In this document: in pieces, positions 7,758 through 14,881 of the stretch | How positions within the stretch are numbered: the first letter of the stretch is position 1 | How the letters are laid out: each line of letters begins with the position of its first letter | Origin: G963674685 sp964591275 | GTDB lineage: Bacteria > Lernaellota > Lernaellaia > JACKCT01 | Direction of reading: 5' to 3' | Assembly (NCBI GenBank): GCA_964591275.1 | Contig: CAZQAE010000097.1 | Span: 1-17,205, forward strand | Length of the DNA stretch: 17,205 bases | Program-made: the position numbers and the translations under genes | Notes under the pieces: generated by a model | Database searches by the model: none | What the model was told of the DNA's origin: nothing | What the model saw: only the letters and a program-made list of their open reading frames with translations

Positions 7758-8468
7758 TCATCCTTTCAACGCGGTCATCAAAAAATCCAGATCAACGGCT
7801 TTTTCGACGGCTTTTTTCGCATGATCGATTTCGGGACGCGCCGCGTCGCATCTATTCAGCGGTCCCCAAACAGGCGCGCCGCTCAAACGCGACAGCATCT
7901 GCGCGTTTGAGGCGACAGATTCGTCGCCGCCACCGCCAATGTTGTTGAGCACAAAACCCAACACCGAGATTCCCTCCGCCCGCAGCGCACGCTCGGTCAA
8001 CAGCGCATGATTGAGGCAGCCAAGGCGATTGGCCACGACAATAATCGCGGGCATTTTGTATCGCGCAGCCATATCGAGAATCGTCCAATCAGGCCCCAGC
8101 GGCGCTAAAAGCCCCCCAGCGCCTTCCACGACAACAAGCTCGAATCTTTTTTGTAATTCTTCGAAGCAGTCGTATATGACTCCAATATCAATCCGCCGGT
8201 TTTCCATCTGCGCTGCGAGTTGCGGCGCGACCGGAGCGTGGAAACGATAAGGGCAAACCTCTCGCATTGACTGCGCACCCCCGGCAGCCTTCGCTAAAAT
8301 CGCGGCGTCGCTGCGGGCGTCGTTATCGAAAAACCCACTTTGCACAGGCTTATAAACTCCAACAAACGCGCCCTTTTCACGCAACGCAGCCGTCAGACCA
8401 GCGGCGACGAAAGTTTTTCCAACGCCTGTGTCCACTCCTGTGATCAGTAATTTCTGCGTGTTTGCCAT
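7758..8468 (-). CDS. bioD: Dethiobiotin synthetase
   Basis: It forms the ureido ring of dethiobiotin from 7,8-diaminopelargonate, CO2 and ATP, the penultimate step of biotin synthesis. Visible motifs are the P-loop GVDTGVGKT (11-19), KPVQSG (40-45), the APVAPQLAA segment corresponding to the PxSPH region, VEGAGGLLAPL (114-124), VANRLGCLNHALLT (145-158) and GFVLNN (171-176). Length (236) is normal. The ATG at 8468 has only a weak GGCGG upstream. The stop overlaps aroE as ATGA, making bioD the first gene of bioD-aroE-aroK-FG-GAP. No other bio gene is present in the window, so biotin synthesis must be completed from elsewhere. Confidence 0.9.
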   Translation of the reverse strand: MANTQKLLITGVDTGVGKTFVAAGLTAALREKGAFVGVYKPVQSGFFDNDARSDAAILAKAAGGAQSMREVCPYRFHAPVAPQLAAQMENRRIDIGVIYDCFEELQKRFELVVVEGAGGLLAPLGPDWTILDMAARYKMPAIIVVANRLGCLNHALLTERALRAEGISVLGFVLNNIGGGGDESVASNAQMLSRLSGAPVWGPLNRCDAARPEIDHAKKAVEKAVDLDFLMTALKG

Positions 8469-8564
8469 GAATTACCGCCTATGATAACGCTGCACATTCG
8501 TTTTTACGGGATTTTTCACGAAAAGAGTAGATCATTGCAACAGTCGCCAAAGCGCAAAATTCTC

Positions 8565-8837
8565 ATGATGCCGGATCCACGCTGGCGGCGTGTGAAATGG
8601 ATCGCCATTGAGGCGCTTTACGCGGCAACCGTGCTTTATCTGCTGGCCGGCGCCTTGTTCGATTTTCCGGCGCCTCCCACGCGCGGCACATTGAGCGTTG
8701 GAATCGCCGCATTAACAGTCGGCATCATTCTTCAGATCGTCAATCGAAAAGGGAGCATGCTATGCAGGGTCCCGATGGCGGTTTTGCTCGTTACGCACGC
8801 ACTGGCGCTAATCCTGTTATTTCTGGCGCTTCGATAA
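8565..8837 (+). CDS. Small three-helix inner-membrane protein of unknown function
   Basis: The frame is open from 8481, but the segment before the double Met at 8565/8568 is low-quality, and a start at 8481 would leave only 12 nt to the divergent bioD. I therefore prefer 8565, giving 90 residues, although no ribosome site is obvious for either. The product begins MMPDPRWRRVKW, a basic cytoplasmic stretch. It then has three hydrophobic helices: IEALYAATVLYLLAGALF, then LSVGIAALTVGIILQIV, and VLLVTHALALILLFLAL near the C-terminus, with short basic connectors (NRKG). No enzymatic motif is visible. It ends 13 nt before the convergent LolA-like gene. The coding assignment rests on the coherent membrane topology alone. 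Confidence 0.5.
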   Translation: MMPDPRWRRVKWIAIEALYAATVLYLLAGALFDFPAPPTRGTLSVGIAALTVGIILQIVNRKGSMLCRVPMAVLLVTHALALILLFLALR

Positions 8838-8850
8838 TTTTTGGCGGCGC

Positions 8851-10149
8851 TTATTTGGCAGCGAACTCTTTGACCACGCCGGAGATTTTCTCAAAAACCG
8901 TCATCCCCAATGTTTCTATAAGAGCGTTTTCCATGGGGTCGATGTGCGCTTGAAGCATTCGGGCTGCTTCTTTTTCATCCATGCCGGTCCTGGCGCAAAG
9001 CTGCGCGGAAAAGGCTACGCCGTCCAGCACGATTCCACGCCTGACAGGCGCGAGAGCTTCGCGAAGAATCTGCTGCGTGAAGGTCCTGGCGACAGCCCCG
9101 GCCCACGCGGCCCTGGCCTTTTCGTCATTCTGATATGCGCCCCTGGTTTTGAAGTCTAAAAAGGCTTTTTCGTCTTGCCATTGCATTAAAATCAATTCAC
9201 GGCTTTCCTTTGAAACAGCCAAAGCTGTCAGCTTGGTTTTCAAATGCGTGTTGGATTGAAAAACGATTCGCCAGTATTGCCGGATTGCGTCGCTTATGTG
9301 CTTTTTTTGGGCCTTGTCCAGGGATGTCCATCGAGGCGCTTCTTTTTCCAGCAGATCGCGCAAAATCATCTGGAACTGCCTTTGCACAACTGTGTTGACG
9401 AGTGATTCCGATGGATTCACTTTTTTCACAGCGAACCTGCCGTCGAGGAGAATGTTGAATAATTCCTCTGAAGGAGAATCCATCTTCAAGTCGATCATTT
9501 CGAGCGACCTGCCTGAATCCGAACTTTTATCCTTCATCGCCAGGAGCATGCCGTTTTCGGCATCAACCATCAGGTCGTATTCACCATGTCGCAAGGTCAT
9601 TTGTTTTTGGCCTTTAACGACAGTTGCCTGATCGAGTTCCATGCGACGAAGCCACACGGCGTCCGCAGGAATAACCGAAAAATCAACGGCCACATCGATT
9701 CCGGTTTTCGTCAATCCCACGCTGAAAAAGGCATTCAAATCCTGATACTCACGCAGTCGCGCAACATCAATCCAGGGTTCCAAGCCTTCTATAGGGGCAG
9801 ACGCTTTTTTTATTAACTCCTTGACTGTGGCCATATCCATGACAACGACGCCGCCGCTGGGCTTGTCGACCACCAGGAGCATTTTGCCGTCATATACGGT
9901 GAGTGTCTGCGCCGTAGGAATCTCAATACGCACAAGATCGGGCCTGCGGTAGAAGACATTTATCCTGACATCCTTTTCCCCTTTAGCGCTTTTGGCGATG
10001 AAAGAGGCTTCGAAGCCCTCGGCGCTTCGCAATTTGGATCGAAGAGATTCGGCCAGTGCAATATCTCCCGCCCGGCAATAACCAGGCAGCGCGATGATTA
10101 CTGTTATTACCAGGAAGCCGAAAAGTCGCGTGCGTGATGGAAATTTCAT
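8851..10149 (-). CDS. Exported LolA-like protein with a long C-terminal helical domain
   Basis: A signal peptide (MKFPSRTRLF, hydrophobic core, cleavage near residue 27, CRA|GD) precedes a LolA/LolB-type region at about 30-240. There, short amphipathic strands include FEASFIAKSAKGEKDVRI, FYRRPDLVRIEIP and LTVYDGKMLLVVD, the pattern by which LolA-fold proteins enclose lipid or lipoprotein acyl chains. Classical LolA is about 200 residues. Here another 190 residues follow, mainly charged helices (LRDLLEKEAPRW, AIRQYWRIVF, LQAHIDPMENALIETLG) that I do not recognise. No lipobox is present, so a soluble periplasmic protein is likely. ATG at 10149 lacks a clear Shine-Dalgarno. Its upstream region runs into the DnaA-box field. 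Lipid or lipoprotein handling is a family-level inference. Confidence 0.65.
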   Translation of the reverse strand: MKFPSRTRLFGFLVITVIIALPGYCRAGDIALAESLRSKLRSAEGFEASFIAKSAKGEKDVRINVFYRRPDLVRIEIPTAQTLTVYDGKMLLVVDKPSGGVVVMDMATVKELIKKASAPIEGLEPWIDVARLREYQDLNAFFSVGLTKTGIDVAVDFSVIPADAVWLRRMELDQATVVKGQKQMTLRHGEYDLMVDAENGMLLAMKDKSSDSGRSLEMIDLKMDSPSEELFNILLDGRFAVKKVNPSESLVNTVVQRQFQMILRDLLEKEAPRWTSLDKAQKKHISDAIRQYWRIVFQSNTHLKTKLTALAVSKESRELILMQWQDEKAFLDFKTRGAYQNDEKARAAWAGAVARTFTQQILREALAPVRRGIVLDGVAFSAQLCARTGMDEKEAARMLQAHIDPMENALIETLGMTVFEKISGVVKEFAAK

Positions 10150-10211
10150 TTTTCGATTCTGCCTTTTATCCAGCGCTCGATCAAGGATTTATACACTGAA
10201 GAAGTCAAAAC

Positions 10212-10509
10212 TTATCCACATAAAAACATCCACATGAAATAACCCAATAAATTCAAGCTCCTGGACCACTTATCCACAGCTAATTTCCAAAAGTCCACGC
10301 GGATTTCCCCATACTTGTCCACAGGCTTTGTCGCAAAACGTCTGTGGATATAGCTGTGAAATGCTTGTGAAAACATTGTGGAAACGTTGTGAAAAAGCTG
10401 CGGAAAGGTTGTGGGCAGGCTTGTAGATGGAATTGTGGAAAAGCTTGAGGATTTCCTGTTGGCGGCATGTTGGTAAAGTGGGGATAAGCTGTGGGTAACT
10501 TGTGGAAAA
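10212..10509. other. Candidate replication origin or DnaA-binding region (bipartite DnaA-box field)
   Basis: Two exact TTATCCACA boxes (10212-10220, 10270-10278) and TTGTCCACA (10315-10323) point one way. Weaker copies in the same orientation lie at 10226, 10283, 10291 and 10303. From 10343 onward every box is in the opposite orientation. Boxes fully matching TTWTNCACA on the minus strand begin at 10388, 10434 and 10501. The switch point is a dyad, TCCACAG (10318-10324) and CTGTGGA (10342-10348). The left part (about 10,190-10,260) is AT-rich and could serve as an unwinding element. Flanking genes are transcribed away from it. This density is typical of oriC, but dnaA, dnaN, gyrB and parAB are absent nearby, so a datA-like titration site or a transferred replicon origin are alternatives. 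Confidence 0.6.
10343..10509 (-). repeat. 15-unit head-to-tail array of DnaA-box-like 9-mers at 11-12 bp spacing
   Basis: Read on the plus strand, units of the form TGTGGAWAA begin at 10343, 10355, 10366, 10377, 10388, 10399, 10410, 10422, 10434, 10446, 10457, 10468, 10479, 10490 and 10501. Steps are 12, six of 11, three of 12, then five of 11. Each 9-mer is thus separated from the next by 2-3 bp and sits on nearly the same helix face. Good copies (TGTGGAAAA at 10434 and 10501, TGTGAAAAA at 10388) alternate with degenerate ones (TGCGGAAAG, TGTTGGCGG). Known DnaA filaments use low-affinity boxes with 2-bp gaps, which this geometry matches. Confidence 0.75.
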
Positions 10510-10510
10510 C

Positions 10511-10893
10511 GGCGACTGGCATTGCCAAGCCTCAGGCGTGCCTGTCATCCATTTCCGTGACGAGTTGGATGTTAGCCATCAACAATATCCAATTTACGCA
10601 TTGCGCAAGTCTTGGAAAAATGGCGATGGGCGCGAATGGAGTTAAGATAAGAATTATTTCAGTCGATCCTTTAATAGAGACGCAAGATTTATAGACACAG
10701 CCACAGGCGGCTATGCTACACGCGCCAAGCCCCACAGGGACAACTGATACTAGCCCGCCGTTTAAACCACCGGAAAATGAGGGACAAGATATTTTTTCAT
10801 CCAATAGGTACGATTGAAACTGAACCGAACAATTACTCTCATTGCCGAATAATGGCAAGTTTGCGTATCTTGTTGAATGACTTGGGTTAGTTC
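10511..10893. other. Gene-free stretch between the DnaA-box array and the AT-rich block
   Basis: I see no convincing gene here. Short reading frames exist on both strands, but none has a start signal or protein-like composition. The DnaA-box periodicity stops at 10509. A small inverted repeat TTGCC/GGCAA (10842-10846, 10854-10858) is present. Base composition drifts from about half G+C near 10,510-10,570 to AT-rich by 10,800-10,890, so this is the left transition of the AT-rich block. No direct repeat or attachment site could be identified by eye. Confidence 0.5.
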
Positions 10894-10938
10894 TTGATAA
10901 TGCGATATTGTTTTGGGGAACTTCTGTCGAAAACGAGC

Positions 10939-10967
10939 TTGACCCAACATACTTTTTGTGGTATAAA
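10939..10967 (+). promoter_or_regulatory. Sigma-70-type promoter for the AT-rich two-gene unit
   Basis: TTGACC (10939-10944) and TATAAA (10962-10967) match 5 of 6 consensus bases each and are separated by exactly 17 bp. Transcription from about 10974 gives a 52-nt leader with GGAGGT at 11009-11014. It also rules against the upstream ATG at 10894 of the same frame, which would lie outside this transcript. Confidence 0.65.
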
Positions 10968-11025
10968 TTGTCAGGGCTTGAAAATTTTTCCTACGGGATT
11001 TGCTGAATGGAGGTCGTACCATACA

Positions 11026-12144
11026 ATGATGAACCGCTTTTTATTTTGGTCGCTTTTGGCGACATTTGTATTGCATTTTGGTCTTGGTTCAGTAATGGCT
11101 GAGGACAAATCTGAATTAATTGATAACAGGGTAGATAGTATTAAAATAGCAGTGATTACAAAACATTACAAAGGCAAAAACATAGAAAAGATAAAGAAGT
11201 GGTTTTCAATTTCAACGTCTCTTGAGGATTCTAACAGCGGTGGGGTAAAGCGTTTTTTGTCAAAATCCTATAAATACGTTGATGTCATTAAAACCCGAGA
11301 TGAATTGAAAGATGGCCAGTATGATTTTTTTCTTGAGTGTGAACTCCTTAAATTAAGTTGGCAAGACTACATACAGCTTGGGAAAACAAAGGCAACCCGT
11401 ATGAGTATTAGGCCAGGTGGGGATATTCGTGTTCCAAGCATAAAATCAAAATATCGAATCGTCTCTCTAATTGACAATAGTGAAGTTACAAAGACTGTTA
11501 AGTATAAAGAAGTTACTAAAGTAAACACAAAAGTTGTTTTTGAAACTTTGAATGGCGGAGCCCTTAATAAATTCTTCAAAGTTGCAAAGGTTTCACAACT
11601 GTTAGATAGTATAAATCCTTCTATCGACAAGATGAAAGGAAATCTTGTGGATATCAACAAGGAGAGTACAACTATTTGTGTCGTGGCAGACAAAAGGTAT
11701 CTCGATTCAACTTGGTTCGGTATAGAAAAACCTTTGACACTTACCTCATTACTCACACCAAAAGATAAAACTATTGGCGTTGGAGGGAAAAGCCTCGCTG
11801 GAATCAATGATTATCTTAATGGTTTGTTTAGCTCTGTTATGGTTTTTGATTCTATCTCCAAAGCGAAAGGTGCTAAATGCGATGTTCTTTTTAAGCCAAC
11901 TCTTGTTAATTATAATTTGCATAAAGCCAATGTAGACAGGAAATTTGATGGGAAAGTAGTCGTCAAATTCCCGAAGGGTCACACATCATTTACCTATAGT
12001 TTTAAAATTTCTCATCTTGCAAGTGATTCTGTTTTAAGTAAATCTATCACAAGACATGATATCGGAATAATCAAAAACTCAAGTAATGCGACAAAAGAAT
12101 TCTTTGAGTCGGAAGAATTTTTGTCAATCTTCCAACTTAAATGA
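11026..12144 (+). CDS. Exported protein of unknown function, AT-rich block gene 1
   Basis: I do not recognise a family. The 372-residue product has a signal peptide (MMNRFLFWSLL..., cleavage after VMA at residue 25), with no lipobox and no transmembrane helix afterwards, so a periplasmic or secreted location is expected. ATG at 11026 is chosen because GGAGGT lies 11 nt upstream and a good promoter lies at 10939-10967. The mature part seems to consist of two similar lobes. Each has a hydrophobic strand near its start (KIAVIT about 40; TICVV about 217), then a helix, a 'Y/V-V-D/F' strand, and a [CY]D-F/L-F element followed by L..Y (YDFFLECELL 99-108; CDVLFKPTL 285-293). Codons are AT-rich, unlike its neighbours. 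It lies 63 nt upstream of a lipoprotein gene, probably an operon. Confidence 0.75.
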   Translation: MMNRFLFWSLLATFVLHFGLGSVMAEDKSELIDNRVDSIKIAVITKHYKGKNIEKIKKWFSISTSLEDSNSGGVKRFLSKSYKYVDVIKTRDELKDGQYDFFLECELLKLSWQDYIQLGKTKATRMSIRPGGDIRVPSIKSKYRIVSLIDNSEVTKTVKYKEVTKVNTKVVFETLNGGALNKFFKVAKVSQLLDSINPSIDKMKGNLVDINKESTTICVVADKRYLDSTWFGIEKPLTLTSLLTPKDKTIGVGGKSLAGINDYLNGLFSSVMVFDSISKAKGAKCDVLFKPTLVNYNLHKANVDRKFDGKVVVKFPKGHTSFTYSFKISHLASDSVLSKSITRHDIGIIKNSSNATKEFFESEEFLSIFQLK

Positions 12145-12207
12145 TTCAACTTGCAGGATGTTCGTACTTTGTGAATTAAAATCATAATTGAAATCTGGAG
12201 TTTGGCC

Positions 12208-14586
12208 ATGAAAAATCTAGTCCGTTTGGTACTATTCTTTAGTGCTTTATCTTTTCTCCTAGTCGGTTGTTCCTCAATAGCACTCAATAGCGCCAAAAAA
12301 AGCTATACGAACAAAAAATATTTTGATTCTATCAAATTTCTTAGCAAATCGGACATCAAAAACCCAGAAGCTATGTTTTATACTGCATTACTTATAGAAA
12401 AGAAATTTGGTGCTTATGATGATTTGTCGGCAAATAGTTATTTGCATAAATCAATTTATTACTATAGAAGATCCATAAATGCTATCGATGAATCTGGCTC
12501 AGCAAAATATAATTTGCTTCGCAAACAGGCACTGGATGGGAAAAATCGGTGCATGTTAAAATTGTTAAAAAAAATTGCAGTTGTTGAGGAAATAGTACAG
12601 CCGAGCATTGTTTTACCACCAGGTTCCTGCGGTTGGTTGTCAGGAGACGTTTCGACTGGCTTAGTCTACATTGACAAAACATTTGAAGGCAAGTACGCCA
12701 GAAATTCTTCAAAAGGTTATGATACTTATCTTATTGGCTTCGCAACACCGTTCAAAAAACGACATGGAGTTTATAAATCGACTTATCAAATTAGTACCTT
12801 TTCTCCCAAGAGTGTTTCTTTCAAAATAAATAATGAGATATGCTCTGGAAAATTTGAGAATATACTTCAAGTTGTTGATGGGAACATAGCTGATAAAGGA
12901 TTCGTAACTGATCAAAAGTTGCTCCTTAATCGGTACAAGGTTTTCGCAAATAGGTACAATGACTACAGTAAAATTAGTGACGTGAAGGCGCTAGTGGATG
13001 AAATCTATTTTAACATTGCAAAATCTGGAAATACGGTGGCTTCATATAAATTATATTTGCGCGAGAACCCAAAAGGAAACTTTGTTTCTGAAGCGAAATT
13101 GTATATTCAGGAAATTGAGTTTTATAAAGCGGACCAACAATATAATACAGAAGGTTACAGAAACTACTTAAGTCGATATCCGCAAAGCTATCTTGTTCAA
13201 GAGGCGCTAAGTAGAATTGCAGAAATAGAACAATACGATATTGCACTAAGCTACAACGAGCTGTCTGTATACTTGAAATATGTAGAGGAATTTCCAAATT
13301 CGAAAAAAATTAATGATGTATTAAACAGAATTATTGATTTTGAACTAGATGAAATTTCACTGCAGCGTGGTGACATCGATACATATGTGCGATTTATTGA
13401 AAAGCAGCAAAGCAACCAGACAATGCTAAAAGCCAAAAGTTCTGTCGCAAAAATTCTGGGCAGAAACGTAGTTATCAAAAACATACACACCGAGTACAAT
13501 TCCAAAGGAGTTTACATTAGTGGTGTATTGCAGAACAACAACCCGTTTAATGTAGATGGTAAAGTTCTTATAACCTTCACTACAAAAAGCCTATTGGATG
13601 GAAACAAGATTTATATGGGGAGGAGTTACGTCGAGGCATTGCCTATATCTATGACTGAGGGGGATTCAAAAGACTTTAAAATATTTGTTAACACACTTGT
13701 TAATTGCACGTACAGAGGGATTGTACTTGATTTGCTTGATACAGCTAATCGCATGACTCAGAGACTTAAAGTTGGAGAATTGCCAAGGTTATTTGTTATC
13801 ACAAAGGAATTTGGTTCACCACCACTTGACGAAGAAGGGGTAGAAAGGTCTTATGCACTTATTGAGAAAGCACAACATGTTCGAAACGCAAGGCCAAGAA
13901 ATTTTATTGATGGGATTTTGGGACGAAATCAAGGTGTTGGTGGAACCACTGTAACGACGACGTCAGACATGTTTGCTAAAATCAAGATATTGGAAAAGGC
14001 AGTAAAACTGGCCCCTCTGTATTATGAAGCTAGATATCAGTTGGCAAATGAGTATTATGGATATGCCGGGAAAATGACTACACCAACAAACATGTTAAGA
14101 TATTATTTAGAATCCCTGTTCAATGCTATTAATGCTTGCCAAATTAGTAATGAAAAAAATGCTTATGAGTTAGCAAAAAAAGGAAACACAAAGTGCAAGC
14201 GATATGCTTCCTCTGCCAAAATGTATGGTGCCTTCATGAAAAAAACTAGTGAAAAGGTTTATGAACTTTACAGGGAAACTGATTTTTCAGATTACAATAG
14301 ATTAGACTTGGAACCATCAATTGGCACCTCTGGAAATGAAAATAGTTTAGACGAATCAAATAAAAAAGTAACAGGAGTGGCAAACGTAAAGTTACTCTTA
14401 CGGTCTAATAGCAAGCAAAAGACATGGAGGGTTAAGTGTAATAATGGAGACATCGTGAGAATAAATTATTATTATGACACAAAAAAATACTACAACAGAA
14501 CAAATGCTGGGTGGACATCAAGATCCTTTCCTACATTTGAAGAAGCAGCCAAAGTAAGATGTTCAGAAAAAGCATTGCTCCCATAA
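12208..14586 (+). CDS. Large lipoprotein with TPR-like repeats, AT-rich block gene 2
   Basis: The N-terminus (MKNLVRLVLFFSALS) ends in the lipobox LVGC with Cys21 as the lipidated residue and Ser at +2, which favours the outer membrane. TTG at 12202 is possible, but ATG at 12208 has GGAG 7 nt upstream. Residues 22-130 are helical. Residues 240-415 contain about four 35-45-residue repeats of the kind Y..YL..yP.S...-EA...I..IE (YLRENPKG, YLSRYPQS, YVEEFPNS), like BamD/YbgF-type TPRs. Residues 420-515 look like a beta-sandwich (VYISGVLQNNNPFNVDGKV), possibly FxLYD-like. Another TPR-like helical pair follows (ILEKAVKLAPLYYEARYQLA), and a C-terminal Lys/Tyr-rich strand region closes the 792-residue protein. 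It is a scaffold-type envelope protein; partner and function unknown. The AT-rich composition is shared with the upstream gene. Confidence 0.8.
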   Translation: MKNLVRLVLFFSALSFLLVGCSSIALNSAKKSYTNKKYFDSIKFLSKSDIKNPEAMFYTALLIEKKFGAYDDLSANSYLHKSIYYYRRSINAIDESGSAKYNLLRKQALDGKNRCMLKLLKKIAVVEEIVQPSIVLPPGSCGWLSGDVSTGLVYIDKTFEGKYARNSSKGYDTYLIGFATPFKKRHGVYKSTYQISTFSPKSVSFKINNEICSGKFENILQVVDGNIADKGFVTDQKLLLNRYKVFANRYNDYSKISDVKALVDEIYFNIAKSGNTVASYKLYLRENPKGNFVSEAKLYIQEIEFYKADQQYNTEGYRNYLSRYPQSYLVQEALSRIAEIEQYDIALSYNELSVYLKYVEEFPNSKKINDVLNRIIDFELDEISLQRGDIDTYVRFIEKQQSNQTMLKAKSSVAKILGRNVVIKNIHTEYNSKGVYISGVLQNNNPFNVDGKVLITFTTKSLLDGNKIYMGRSYVEALPISMTEGDSKDFKIFVNTLVNCTYRGIVLDLLDTANRMTQRLKVGELPRLFVITKEFGSPPLDEEGVERSYALIEKAQHVRNARPRNFIDGILGRNQGVGGTTVTTTSDMFAKIKILEKAVKLAPLYYEARYQLANEYYGYAGKMTTPTNMLRYYLESLFNAINACQISNEKNAYELAKKGNTKCKRYASSAKMYGAFMKKTSEKVYELYRETDFSDYNRLDLEPSIGTSGNENSLDESNKKVTGVANVKLLLRSNSKQKTWRVKCNNGDIVRINYYYDTKKYYNRTNAGWTSRSFPTFEEAAKVRCSEKALLP

Positions 14587-14689
14587 AATAATTTAATCGT
14601 CCCTTAAAAAGCGCATAAAACGCTGATAATGCGTAATAATTCGCCAATAGTGTGCTGCAAAAAGCATTAGGAAACGGCCTTAATAATCA

Positions 14690-14833
14690 AAAAAACCGGA
14701 CCTTTTCTGCCAATGCAGGCAGCTTGGTTACCCAGGTTGGATGAATCTCCTTGGCCAAAGCTTCGGCGGATCCGGAACATGGAGCCGGAAAAACTACGAG
14801 TAAATCCTTCCTATCTTCCTCAGCCAATTTCAA
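14690..14833 (-). pseudogene. Short fragment resembling an addiction-module antitoxin-type protein, probably degraded
   Basis: A 48-codon stretch lies between two in-frame stops on the minus strand. It reads LKLAEEDRKDLLVV, then EALAKEIHPTWVTKLP, then LAEKVRFF. The 'L-K-L-x-E-E-(D/E)-R-x-x-L' opening and the 'A-x-E-x-H-P-x-W' segment recall the small 'putative addiction module component' family (TIGR02574 type), usually about 70 residues. There is no start codon with a ribosome site, no toxin partner, and an in-frame stop just upstream. Chance similarity over so short a stretch cannot be excluded. It sits at the right edge of the AT-rich block, where such debris would be expected. The rest of 14,587-14,881 shows nothing else I can support. 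Confidence 0.2.
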
Positions 14834-14881
14834 TCAGTAACTAGACTCGTATCGCCGCCTGCTCCCGCAAGCCGACAGGCT

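Noticed and set aside
10343..10509. CRISPR array or conventional minisatellite
   Set aside because: The units are 9-mers with 2-3 bp gaps and no room for spacers, and the repeated word is a DnaA-box match with degenerate members, which does not fit a CRISPR repeat.
10270..10548. Minus-strand frames rich in His, Pro, Phe and Gln over the DnaA-box field
   Set aside because: The composition comes from translating the tandem 11-bp boxes. There is no start signal, and the two overlapping frames share the same artefact.
10532..10858. 108-codon minus-strand frame between the DnaA-box array and the AT-rich block
   Set aside because: No ribosome site, no recognisable domain, and the composition is not protein-like; treated as a chance open frame.
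10894..11025. Longer N-terminus for the exported protein starting at 10894
   Set aside because: The extra 44 residues precede a complete signal peptide and lie largely upstream of the good promoter at 10939-10967; GGAGGT is placed for the start at 11026.
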